7,213 nt of DNA from Lentisphaeria bacterium (GCA_016935045.1 JAFGRS010000307.1:1-7213), one strand, 5' to 3'. Positions 1 through 6,583 are shown, counted from the first letter of the stretch. Numbers and translations are program-made. The notes: a model not told the origin generated them from the sequence alone.

Positions 1-2229
1 GAGGCTTCGGTCCGCCTCCAGCTGGGAGAAGCGCGCGTCCTCTGGCAGGGAATGGAGGCGGATGACGAGCTGGTTCCCGTGCACATCGAGCCGCGCCGCA
101 CCGGGATCACCTCCGCGGCGGTGGCGCCGCTGCGCGGTGTGCCGGCGCTGACGATCGACGGCAAACCCCACAACGGCATGGTGTACACGGCCTACGGCCC
201 CAGCACGCAGGTGTTTGCGGAATTCGCCCGGGCGGGCGTGACCCTGTTCAGCATCTGCGGCACGCCCACCGAATCGGGGTACGGACTGAGCCGCACAAGC
301 TGGACGGCCCCCGACGTCTACGATTTCAGCCAACTCGACGAACGCGTCATGATGGTCCTGGGAGCCGCCCCCGAGGCCCGCATCTTCCCGAGGCTCTACC
401 TGCATGCCCCGAAGTGGTGGAGCGACCAACACCCCGACGACCTCGTGCTTGCGGATCCCGGGGACGGCAACCCGAAGCTCTTCCTCCACAGCGGCGGCAA
501 ACCGGCCCCCAGTTGGGCCTCCCAGGCCTGGCGCCAGGACACCATCCGGGGACTGGAACGGCTGATCGAACACGTCCGTACCAGCCCCTATGCCGACCGC
601 ATCATCGGCTACCACCTGGCCAGCGGCACCACCGAGGAATGGATGATGTGGGGAGCCAACGAGAACGAATGGGTGGACTACTCGCCTGTCAATGCCGCCG
701 CCTTCCGCAACTGGCTGCGCCGGCGCTATGGACAGGAAGAACGCCTGCGCCGGGCCTGGAACGACCCACGGGTCACCTTTGGCAACGCCCGGGTCCCGAC
801 CCGTCAGCAACGTGCCGCGTCAGCCCTGGGCGCCCTCCGCGACCCCGACAAGGAACAACCCGTCATCGACTTCACGCTCTACAACTCCGACCTGGTGGCG
901 GAGACCATCGCCACCTTCGCGGCCGCGGTCAAGGAGATGACCGGCCGCACCAAACTCGTGGGGGTCTTCTACGGCTACCTGCTCCAGCTCTGCGGCGAGC
1001 AGCGGCAGCAGAACGCCGGCCACCTGGCCCTGGAACGGGTCCTGGCCTGCCCCGACGTCGACTTCCTCTCCAGTCCCACCAGCTATGCCTTCCGCCAACT
1101 CGGCGGGAAGGGTACAAGCCACTTCATGTCCCTGACCGACAGCGTGAAACGACACGGGAAGCTGTGGTTCGACGAGAACGACATCCGCACCTCCCTCTCG
1201 CCCGGAGACGTGGGGGGCTGGGGCAAGCCCGAGAACCTGGCGGGAGATCTGCTGCAGCAGGACAAGGAGTTGGCCAATGTGCTCGCGAACGGGGTGGCGC
1301 AGTGGTGGTTCGACGTGGGGCGCAACCGCTACGACGACCCCGCCCTCATGGCGCACATCGCGGGGCTGGTGGCTGCCGCCGACCGCGCCGCCGAAGGCCA
1401 CCGCGGCCCGGTGGACCAGGTGGCTCTGGCGGTGGACGAGAGCAGCCTCTGCCATCTGCGCACCGGTCATGCCATGGGGCGTCATCTCCTCGTCGGGCAA
1501 TTGCCCTCCCTGCACCGGCTGGGGGCGCCGGTCGGCCACTACCTCACGGCCGACCTGCCGCTGCTGCGAAGTCACCGCATGGTCATCCTGCCCACCTCCT
1601 TCGCTCCCTCGAAACGGGACCGGGAGGCAGTCGAAACGCTGAAGAATGACGGTCGTGTCCTGGTCTTCCTGTACGCGCCGGGAGTCTACGGCGCCGAGGG
1701 GCGTTTCGACCCCGCGGCGGCGGAAGCCTTCTGCGGCATCCGCCTCGCACGCCTCGCCGACTCCGACCGTCCCCTCTCCGTCACTCTGGAAGGCGACCGC
1801 GTGGCCGGCATTCCTGCCGGAACCAGCTATGGCATCTCCCAGAGCGTCAACCCCGTCTTTGCCGCGACGGCGGGGGATGTGGAAGTCCTGGGCCGCCTGC
1901 CGGATGGGTCCCCGGGGCTGGTCCTGCGGCGGTTCCCGTCCTGGACGGCCGTCTTCTCGGCCGCTCCCCTGCTGCCGGCCCGGGCCTGGCGAGCCCTGGC
2001 GCAGCAGGCCGGCGTCCACCTCTACATCGACACACCGGACGTGGTCTGGGCAAGCGGAGACGTGCTGGCCGTCTGCGTCGACGAACCCGGGCAGCGGGTC
2101 CTGCATCTGCCGCGGCGTGCCGAGGTACTGGACCTCTATACCGGGGAGCGCATCACCCCGGACGGTGACCGGCTGCCCCTGGACTTCGCGGCGCAGAGCA
2201 CCCGCCTGCTGCGGCTCCTCGGAGAATAG
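1..2229 (+). CDS. GH42-like glycoside hydrolase (beta-galactosidase-type), 5' end missing
   Basis: The frame is open from base 1 with no stop, so the gene very likely begins upstream and the ATG at 52 is probably internal; 742 codons are visible. Numbering from that Met, residues about 28-440 look like a GH-A clan (beta/alpha)8 barrel: the FSICGTPTESGYG segment, IFPRLYLHAPKWW, then GYHLASGTTEEW with candidate acid/base E196 (or E195), the GH42-like FRNWLRRRYGQEERLRRAW, and LWFDENDIRT with candidate nucleophile E375. From about residue 454 (VDQVALAVDESS) a glutaminase-like trimerisation domain follows, then a small C-terminal beta domain ending in LLRLLGE. The residues before Met52 read like the end of a beta-sandwich domain. 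By family it should hydrolyse beta-galactosides or related glycosides; the exact substrate cannot be read. The usual Asn before the acid/base Glu is absent, so this is a divergent subgroup. No signal peptide can be judged because the N-terminus is missing. Confidence 0.85.
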   Translation, partial: EASVRLQLGEARVLWQGMEADDELVPVHIEPRRTGITSAAVAPLRGVPALTIDGKPHNGMVYTAYGPSTQVFAEFARAGVTLFSICGTPTESGYGLSRTSWTAPDVYDFSQLDERVMMVLGAAPEARIFPRLYLHAPKWWSDQHPDDLVLADPGDGNPKLFLHSGGKPAPSWASQAWRQDTIRGLERLIEHVRTSPYADRIIGYHLASGTTEEWMMWGANENEWVDYSPVNAAAFRNWLRRRYGQEERLRRAWNDPRVTFGNARVPTRQQRAASALGALRDPDKEQPVIDFTLYNSDLVAETIATFAAAVKEMTGRTKLVGVFYGYLLQLCGEQRQQNAGHLALERVLACPDVDFLSSPTSYAFRQLGGKGTSHFMSLTDSVKRHGKLWFDENDIRTSLSPGDVGGWGKPENLAGDLLQQDKELANVLANGVAQWWFDVGRNRYDDPALMAHIAGLVAAADRAAEGHRGPVDQVALAVDESSLCHLRTGHAMGRHLLVGQLPSLHRLGAPVGHYLTADLPLLRSHRMVILPTSFAPSKRDREAVETLKNDGRVLVFLYAPGVYGAEGRFDPAAAEAFCGIRLARLADSDRPLSVTLEGDRVAGIPAGTSYGISQSVNPVFAATAGDVEVLGRLPDGSPGLVLRRFPSWTAVFSAAPLLPARAWRALAQQAGVHLYIDTPDVVWASGDVLAVCVDEPGQRVLHLPRRAEVLDLYTGERITPDGDRLPLDFAAQSTRLLRLLGE

Positions 2230-2295
2230 ACCCGGCACCGACGCCGGCGGCACGCGGCCCGATCGGAAGCGGAAAGCAGGCAACAGGTACGGACC

Positions 2296-2408
2296 ATGGA
2301 CACCACGCCGAGACCCGGCATGGACCGGGGCGGAGCGGCCCGGAAGCCCGGCACGATGGGACCCAGGCCATGAAGTGGGAGGTCGCAGTGGACAACCGTC
2401 GAGAATGA
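2296..2408 (+). promoter_or_regulatory. Possible metX leader: two chained mini-ORFs
   Basis: The 175-bp gap between the glycosidase and metX holds two short ORFs. The first runs 2296-2373 (25 codons, with Met at positions 1, 9 and 21). Its TGA overlaps the ATG of the second, 2370-2408 (12 codons, MKWEVAVDNRRE), as ATGA. The TGA of the second overlaps the metX ATG at 2405 in the same way. This chain could couple translation into metX, which has no strong ribosome binding site of its own. Chance is a serious alternative in GC-rich DNA. I found no SAM, cobalamin or other riboswitch core, and no convincing sigma-70 promoter, in 2230-2404. A small GC hairpin (2232-2236 with 2243-2247) lacks a T-run. 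Confidence 0.22.
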
Positions 2409-3670
2409 GGTCACCCACGTCGGACACCATGGCCAGGCACGGCACGGAATACGATCCTCCAGACAGCCCCGGCTCCGTGGGCTGGGTACAGCCACACACC
2501 GTGCGGCTGGCAACCGCGGAGCAACCCCTTGCCCTCGAACTCGGCGGCAGCCTCGGACCCGTGGACGTCGAGTTCGAAACCTGTGGCAAGCTGAACGCGC
2601 CCCGGGACAACGCCATCCTGGTCTGCCACGCCCTGAGCGGCGACGCGCACGTCGCGGGATGGGACCGCGGGGCGGCGGCCGGCGGCCGGGAGTATCGCCT
2701 GCACAAGCCGGGGTGGTGGGACAGCGTGGTGGGACCCGGCAAGGCGCTGGATACACGGCGCTACTTCGTGCTCTGCTCGAACATCCTGGGGAGCTGTTAC
2801 GGCACGACGGGGCCCTCGAGCGTGGACCCCAACACCGGTCGGCCCTACGGCCTGCGTTTCCCGCTGGTTACCGTGTCGGACTGGGTGCGCCTGCAGGCAC
2901 GGCTGCTGGATGTCCTGGAAATCGGTAGGCTCTGCGCCGTGGTCGGTGGGTCTCTGGGTGGCCAGCAGGCCATCGAGTGGGCCCTGGCATTCCCGGAACG
3001 CGTGCGCAAGTGCATGGTGTTGGCCGCCGGTCCGCGGCTGTCCGCACAGGGCCTGGGCTTCAACACCGTGGGACGCCATGCGGTGATGCACGACGCCGAC
3101 TTCCAGGGCGGCGAGTACTACCCATCCGGGGCTCCCCGCGACGGCCTGGCCGCGGCCCGCATGCTGGCCCACCTCACCTATCTCTCCGAAAAGGGGATGG
3201 ATGCCAAGTTCGGCCGCAGGCTCCAGGAGGGCGCCCGCGCCCGCAGCGGCTTCGGCATCGAGTTCCAGGTCGAGAGCTACCTGGATTACCAGGGACGGTC
3301 CTTCGTGCAGCGCTTCGACGCCAACAGCTACCTTTACATCACCCGGGCCATGGATTACTACGACGCGGCCCTGCGTTGGGGGGAAGGGGACCTGGTGGCG
3401 GCCTGTTCCCGCGTCCGTGCCGAGGTAATGGTGGTCTCGTTCTCGACGGATTGGCTCTACCCGCCCGAGCAGTGCCGGGAGTTCGCCCTTGCCCTCATGC
3501 GCAACCGCATCCCGGTCACCTACCTCGATGTCCAGACCGACTACGGTCACGATGCCTTCCTGGTCGAAACCGATACGGTAAGCCGATTGCTGAGAGGCTT
3601 CCTGACGGCCGCTCGGGAGGACTCGTCCATCGCGCGCTGCGCCCGCCGAGGAGGGTGCTCACGATGCTGA
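2405..3670 (+). CDS. metX: Homoserine O-acyltransferase MetX
   Basis: Alpha/beta-hydrolase-fold enzyme that transfers an acyl group from acyl-CoA to the hydroxyl of L-homoserine in cytoplasmic methionine synthesis. With the start at 2405 it is 421 residues, against about 380 usual. Visible motifs are CHALSGDAH (74-82), the family signature N126-ILGSCYGTTGPSS, the nucleophile elbow GGSLGGQ with Ser183, the acid Asp349 in FSTDWLYPP, and His382 in YGHDAFLVE, so the catalytic triad is complete. The start is uncertain: ATG 2405 and ATG 2429 (413 residues) are both in frame and neither has a strong ribosome binding site. I chose 2405 because the mini-ORF before it ends there in an ATGA overlap. The stop overlaps metW by 7 bases. 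Acetyl-CoA versus succinyl-CoA preference cannot be decided, because some MetX proteins, notably in proteobacteria that also carry MetW, use succinyl-CoA. The last roughly 20 residues (ARCARRGGCSRC end) are encoded by DNA that also supplies the metW ribosome binding site. Confidence 0.95.
   Translation: MRSPTSDTMARHGTEYDPPDSPGSVGWVQPHTVRLATAEQPLALELGGSLGPVDVEFETCGKLNAPRDNAILVCHALSGDAHVAGWDRGAAAGGREYRLHKPGWWDSVVGPGKALDTRRYFVLCSNILGSCYGTTGPSSVDPNTGRPYGLRFPLVTVSDWVRLQARLLDVLEIGRLCAVVGGSLGGQQAIEWALAFPERVRKCMVLAAGPRLSAQGLGFNTVGRHAVMHDADFQGGEYYPSGAPRDGLAAARMLAHLTYLSEKGMDAKFGRRLQEGARARSGFGIEFQVESYLDYQGRSFVQRFDANSYLYITRAMDYYDAALRWGEGDLVAACSRVRAEVMVVSFSTDWLYPPEQCREFALALMRNRIPVTYLDVQTDYGHDAFLVETDTVSRLLRGFLTAAREDSSIARCARRGGCSRC
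3650..3656 (+). promoter_or_regulatory. Ribosome binding site of metW
   Basis: AGGAGGG lies 7 bases before the metW ATG at 3664, inside the last codons of metX. It is the strongest Shine-Dalgarno match on the plus strand and decides the metW start, even though that start gives an N-terminal extension. Confidence 0.75.
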
Positions 3671-4419
3671 ACACACCCCGCTTGCCACACCCGGTCATCG
3701 AAGCCCTGGCACGGCCGGATGCCGACGCCAACCTGGGCGACCTGACGCGGCTCGCGGCGGCCCCTCCTCCCCAGGATACGCCCGGCGTGCGGGATACCTG
3801 GCACCGTTGGCAGGACCCCATCATCGAGGACCTCGTGGGCGCGGGCGATACCGTGCTTGACCTCGGCTGCGGCGACGGCGAACTGCTCGAACGTCTCGTG
3901 CGCACCAAAGAAATCTGCGCCCAGGGCGTGGAACTGGACCAGGAGGCCGTCCTGCGCTGCATCGAACGGGGCGTACCCGTCTTCCATGGGGACCTGGATG
4001 AGGGCCTGCGCGGATTCCCGGACCGCAGCTTCGACGTTGTCATCCTGGAAGAAACCCTGCAGACGCTGCACCACCCCGTGCCCCTGCTCGAGGACATGCT
4101 CCGTGTCGGCCGTTGCGGCGTGGTGTCGTTCCCCAACTTCGCCCACTGGCGCGTCCGCTTCGCCTTCGGTACGGGAGGCCGCATGCCGGTGACCGGCGCC
4201 CTCCCCCACACCTGGCACGACACGCCCAATATCCACCTCTGCAGCATCCGGGATTTCGTCGACTGGACGATCCGGGCCGGGGTCCGCGTATTGGATGCCC
4301 ACGTCCTCGTGGACGGCACCCCGCGCCAACTCCGGGAAGCGGACAACCTCCTGGCCGCGGAAGCACTGTTTGTGGTCGACCGGCCGGGCGGCCGGAGCAA
4401 GGACAGCGGACCCAGATGA
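3664..4419 (+). CDS. metW: Methionine biosynthesis protein MetW (SAM-methyltransferase fold)
   Basis: MetW is a class I SAM-methyltransferase-fold protein found with MetX; reports in pseudomonads show it is needed for homoserine acyltransferase activity. Its own methyl-transfer reaction, if any, is unclear. Here it has 251 residues. Motif I, VLDLGCGDGELL, lies at 64-75. GVELD and the GVPVFHGDLDEGL segment follow, then FPDRSFDVVILEETLQ, and the MetW hallmarks SFPNFAHWR (155-163) and GRMPVTGALPHTWHDTPNIHL (from 172). The core matches the usual roughly 200-residue protein. The first 50 or so residues are extra and include a proline-rich stretch (APPPQDTP). An in-frame GTG at 3787 would give a near-standard length, but ATG 3664 has the far better ribosome binding site and overlaps the metX stop as ATGCTGA. 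The gene lies between metX and the nitroreductase in one coupled operon. Confidence 0.93.
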   Translation: MLNTPRLPHPVIEALARPDADANLGDLTRLAAAPPPQDTPGVRDTWHRWQDPIIEDLVGAGDTVLDLGCGDGELLERLVRTKEICAQGVELDQEAVLRCIERGVPVFHGDLDEGLRGFPDRSFDVVILEETLQTLHHPVPLLEDMLRVGRCGVVSFPNFAHWRVRFAFGTGGRMPVTGALPHTWHDTPNIHLCSIRDFVDWTIRAGVRVLDAHVLVDGTPRQLREADNLLAAEALFVVDRPGGRSKDSGPR

Positions 4420-5030
4420 CACCCGCCCAGGACGACCATGCCAGGCTGGAGCAAACCGCCTACAGAAAATTCATGGACGTGGTCGCCGGCCGCCGGAGCT
4501 GCCGACGCTACGATGGCACACGGCCCGTCCCGCGAGAACTCATCGAAGACTGCCTGGAGGCTGCGCGCCTGGCGCCCTCGGCCTGCAACCGACAGCCCTG
4601 GCGTTTCGTGGTCGCCGATGACCCGCAGACCGTCGCCCGGATCCGCACCGAGGCGCGGATGCCCGCGTTGGTCCACCCCTGGTGGGATGAGGTACCCGTC
4701 TTCGTGGCGCTGTGTGCCCGCCTCGACCTGGTGACCCATCGCGTGGCGCCCGCCGTGTCGGGCATTCCCTACTACCTGATCGATGCGGGGATTGCCGGAG
4801 AGCACTTCGTCCTGGCTGCCGAGAGCCTCGGCCTCGGAACCTGCTGGATCGGTTGGTTCCGCGCCCGGGCCGTCGCCCGGATCCTCGATGTCCCGCGCCG
4901 CATCCGCGTCCTGTCCCTCCTCACCGTCGGCTGGCCGGCAACCGACATGGAACCACGACAGCAATCGCGCCTGCCCCTCGACCAAATCGCCTCCTGGAAC
5001 CGCTGGAACAGCACCCGGGAGGGGAAGTAG
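4416..5030 (+). CDS. Nitroreductase-family FMN oxidoreductase
   Basis: This 204-residue protein matches the small nitroreductase family, which are FMN-dependent, usually dimeric NAD(P)H oxidoreductases acting on nitroaromatics, quinones, flavins or enoates. RRSCRRYD (26-33) is the N-terminal FMN-phosphate-binding motif, and APSACNRQPW (53-62) is the second FMN-contact segment. GIAGEHFVLAAESLGLGTCWIGW (ending near 147) is the helix plus strand typical of the family, and LSLLTVGWPA is the late core strand. Length is normal and no key segment is missing. The start ATG overlaps the metW stop as ATGA, which favours 4416 over the in-frame ATG at 4473. Its place as third gene after metX-metW suggests co-expression with methionine synthesis, but no substrate can be assigned; that link is inference. 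A GC-rich hairpin covers its stop codon. Confidence 0.9.
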   Translation: MTPAQDDHARLEQTAYRKFMDVVAGRRSCRRYDGTRPVPRELIEDCLEAARLAPSACNRQPWRFVVADDPQTVARIRTEARMPALVHPWWDEVPVFVALCARLDLVTHRVAPAVSGIPYYLIDAGIAGEHFVLAAESLGLGTCWIGWFRARAVARILDVPRRIRVLSLLTVGWPATDMEPRQQSRLPLDQIASWNRWNSTREGK

Positions 5031-5039
5031 ACCCCCTCC
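5018..5039 (+). terminator. GC-rich hairpin over the nitroreductase stop, possible terminator
   Basis: GGAGGGG (5018-5024) pairs perfectly with CCCCTCC (5033-5039) around an 8-base loop that contains the TAG stop. It is well placed to end the metX operon. No T-run follows, so it is not a standard intrinsic terminator; it may only pause transcription or stabilise the 3' end. Confidence 0.3.
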
Positions 5040-5192
5040 GAAGCCGACCCCGCCACCTCCGCGTCCAAGATTCGGCAGCACGCCGCCCCCTGCCCGCCAA
5101 CGGCCGCGACAGCTTCCGCGGTCCACCGCTGCCTCCGCATCACAGACCCTTCCCCGGGAGCCTGCCCACGGAGGAATCTGCCCACGCTCCCC

Positions 5193-5218
5193 GGTCCACA
5201 CTTTGCAAAGTGTGGCCC
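5193..5218. repeat. Palindrome unit 1, nearly perfect
   Basis: The arms are GGTCCACACTTTG (5193-5205) and CAAAGTGTGGCCC (5206-5218). Ten inner base pairs are perfect, one pair mismatches (5195/5216), and two outer pairs match. The inner 23 bases, TCCACACTTTGCAAAGTGTGG plus flanking G residues, are identical to unit 3. Confidence 0.85.
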
Positions 5219-5267
5219 CCATGAGTGCGACAGGGACTTCTCCCGTGAACCTCCACAAGTGCTCTTA

Positions 5268-5293
5268 GAGAAGGACGTTAAAAATTGTGGACC
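5268..5293. repeat. Palindrome unit 2, decayed left arm
   Basis: Aligned to unit 3, 16 of 26 positions agree by hand. The right arm TTGTGGACC is almost intact, whereas the left arm has drifted to GAGAAGGACGTTA and no longer pairs. Its position exactly on the 75-bp grid is the reason to count it as a copy. Confidence 0.55.
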
Positions 5294-5339
5294 AAAGGTA
5301 TACGACACAGAGTTTTGGGTCGGAGTTCGGTAGTTCTCA

Positions 5340-5369
5340 TCGGTCCACACTTTGCAAAGTGTGGACCGA
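5340..5369. repeat. Palindrome unit 3, perfect 30-bp palindrome
   Basis: TCGGTCCACACTTTG (5340-5354) is followed at once by its exact reverse complement (5355-5369), with no spacer. Pairing fails at 5339/5370. As RNA on either strand it could fold into a 13-bp stem with a TGCA tetraloop. No T-run follows on either side, so it is not a typical intrinsic terminator, although it sits 115 bases past the mutY stop. Confidence 0.9.
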
Positions 5370-5483
5370 AGGAATGGTACACGGCCTCTCCCCTGCACGT
5401 CCGGCAGGGATCGCGCGGCAGCGGGTTTGCGCGGCGGGGTTCTGGGAGGCGGGTCTCGCCCGACATCGGCCGTGTGGGCTGTT

Positions 5484-6569
5484 TCAGAGTGTAGTGCCGA
5501 AGTCGGCGCCTAGGCGTTTGAAGAGCTTATGGTTGGCGCCGGGAAACGGGTATTCGTGCAGGCGTTCCCAGGGCACCCAGGCGGTGGGCCGGTCGCAGCG
5601 CAGGTCGGCCGGATCGCAGGCAAGTTCGCAGCGGAAGGTGGTCATGGTCATGCGGAAGTGGCTGTAGGCGTGCTGCACCGCAGCCACTTGGCCGCGCGCC
5701 CGGACGCGCAGGTTCACCTCCTCGAGCATTTCCCGCTCGACGGTCTGTACCAGGGATTCGCCGGGTTGCTGCTTTCCCCCGGGAAACTCCCAGAGCCCCC
5801 CCAGCATCTGGTCTTCGCTCCGGCGGGCGATCAGAACCTTGCCGGCGTGTGCCAGCAGCCCTATGGCAACCTGCACATGCGGGACGGCGCGGCGCGGCGC
5901 CTTCACCGGGTACGCATCCACGCTTTCCGCAGCAAGGGCCAGGCACTCTTCCGCCAAGGGGCAGGCACCGCAACGGGGGGCCCGGGGTGTGCATACCAAC
6001 GCCCCCAGCTCCATCAGGCCCTGGTTGAACGCGGACGGGTCGCCTGACTGACGAGCCACGCCCTCCAGGAGCTCTGCCACCCGCCGCCGCGCGGGATCCC
6101 GCCCGATGTCCTCCGCCAACATCCGGAAGCGGGCCATCACGCGCAGAACATTGCCGTCCACTGCCGCGTAGGGAAGCCCATAGGCAATGCTGGCGATGGC
6201 GGCAGCCGTATAGACACCCACCCCGGGCAGACGCCGGAGCGACGCGACGTCCGCGGGCAGTTCCCCGCCCCAGTCCCGGACCAGCATGGCCGCGGCTCGG
6301 TGCAGGTTGCGGGCCCGACCGTAGTAGCCCAGCCCCTCCCAAAGCCGGAGGACGTCGTGCAACTGCGCTGCGGCCAGGTGCCGCACGCTGGGAAAGGCCT
6401 GCAGAAAACGCTCGAAGTAGGGCCGCGCAGCAGCCACCCGGGTCTGCTGCAGCATGACCTCGCTGACCCAGACGCGGTACGGCGACGGGTTCGAGCGCCA
6501 GGGCAGGACACGTCGGTGCCGGCGGAACCAGGCCTGCAGACGTGTCGCCCAGGGGACTTCGTCGGCCAT
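5484..6569 (-). CDS. mutY: A/G-specific adenine DNA glycosylase MutY
   Basis: MutY removes adenine mispaired with 8-oxoguanine, preventing G:C to T:A mutations in the base-excision repair GO system. The 361 residues match the usual length. LPWR (22-25) and SEVMLQQT (36-43) carry catalytic Glu37. LPGVGVYTAAAI (114-125) is the helix-hairpin-helix, and VDGNV contains Asp138. Cys193, 200, 203 and 209 have the C-X6-C-X2-C-X5-C spacing of the 4Fe-4S cluster. The C-terminal Nudix-like domain has WEFPGGK and a Nudix box that is complete except for Asn in place of Gly (GKQQPGE then REMLEEVNL), plus YSH (302-304), the counterpart of the FSH loop that senses 8-oxoG. The start at 6569 has GGAAAGG 7 bases upstream. 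An in-frame ATG at 6602 would lie inside the -10 box and is rejected. It is transcribed alone, convergent to the metX operon and divergent from the PAS gene. Confidence 0.97.
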   Translation of the reverse strand: MADEVPWATRLQAWFRRHRRVLPWRSNPSPYRVWVSEVMLQQTRVAAARPYFERFLQAFPSVRHLAAAQLHDVLRLWEGLGYYGRARNLHRAAAMLVRDWGGELPADVASLRRLPGVGVYTAAAIASIAYGLPYAAVDGNVLRVMARFRMLAEDIGRDPARRRVAELLEGVARQSGDPSAFNQGLMELGALVCTPRAPRCGACPLAEECLALAAESVDAYPVKAPRRAVPHVQVAIGLLAHAGKVLIARRSEDQMLGGLWEFPGGKQQPGESLVQTVEREMLEEVNLRVRARGQVAAVQHAYSHFRMTMTTFRCELACDPADLRCDRPTAWVPWERLHEYPFPGANHKLFKRLGADFGTTL

Positions 6570-6576
6570 GCGTGTG

Positions 6577-6583
6577 CCTTTCC
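6577..6583 (-). promoter_or_regulatory. Ribosome binding site of mutY
   Basis: Read on the minus strand, GGAAAGG ends 7 bases before the ATG at 6569. It fixes this start over the upstream ATG at 6602, which overlaps the promoter. Confidence 0.65.

Larger units (their letters stand above)
5193..5385. repeat. Tandem array of palindromic units, 74-75 bp period
   Basis: Three copies of a GTGG(A/C)CC motif start at 5212, 5287 and 5361, that is 75 and 74 bases apart. Each is the right arm of a palindrome, intact or decayed, centred on TTTGCAAA. The similarity extends rightward: after each motif come AAGG-like bases and, at a fixed offset, CGACA (5228), CGACA (5303) or GTACA (5377). Read on the minus strand each unit has a TGT.G.A..C...GG.CCACA(C/A)TTT core. 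The units are therefore diverged tandem copies of about 75 bp, not merely scattered palindromes. I do not recognise the family. A REP- or MITE-like element, or an array of protein-binding sites, would fit. Confidence 0.7.
5031..5483. other. Non-coding region between convergent genes
   Basis: These 453 bases separate the stops of the nitroreductase (+) and mutY (-). The left part (5040-5190) is C-rich and I see no gene or clear structure in it apart from one GGTCCAC at 5120. From 5193 to about 5385 lie the palindromic repeat units. The stretch about 5255-5345 is clearly richer in A+T than its surroundings. A 6-bp hairpin (CCCTGC 5391-5396 with GCAGGG 5404-5409) lies 75 bases past the mutY stop and has no T-run. 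Open frames across this region differ in codon use from the neighbouring genes and translate the repeats, so I treat them as non-coding. Confidence 0.7.

Noticed and set aside
414..1649. 411-residue plus-strand frame inside the glycosidase
   Set aside because: Its Arg/Pro-rich, low-complexity translation is typical of a shadow frame, and the GH42 frame is clearly the coding one.
2230..2404. SAM riboswitch before metX
   Set aside because: I looked for the conserved SAM-I/SAM-IV style core and found no match. A covariance-model search could still find a divergent class.
820..2742. Long minus-strand open frame opposite the glycosidase and metX
   Set aside because: Open frames opposite GC-rich genes are expected. 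It has no recognisable domain and overlaps two well-supported genes.
3516..5258. 580-residue minus-strand frame across metW and the nitroreductase
   Set aside because: It runs antisense to two recognised genes and into the repeat region, with no domain of its own.
5287..5360. tRNA-like gene (about 75-base unit with GTGGACC/GGTCCAC pairing)
   Set aside because: The paired arms enclose 62 bases, and there is no T-loop GTTCRA motif, D-arm or anticodon stem in the expected places. The pairing follows automatically from neighbouring palindromes.
5193..5369. CRISPR array
   Set aside because: There are only three units, the middle one is decayed, the repeat is a full palindrome, the intervening sequences share similarity, and no cas gene is present.
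5340..5369. Bidirectional intrinsic terminator
   Set aside because: The stem is strong but no T-run follows on either strand, and an almost identical second copy argues for a repeat element instead.
4772..5466. Minus-strand ORFs translating the repeats (recurring GPHFAKCGP)
   Set aside because: The recurring peptide is simply the palindrome translated. There is no ribosome binding site or recognisable fold, and one of these frames overlaps the nitroreductase gene.
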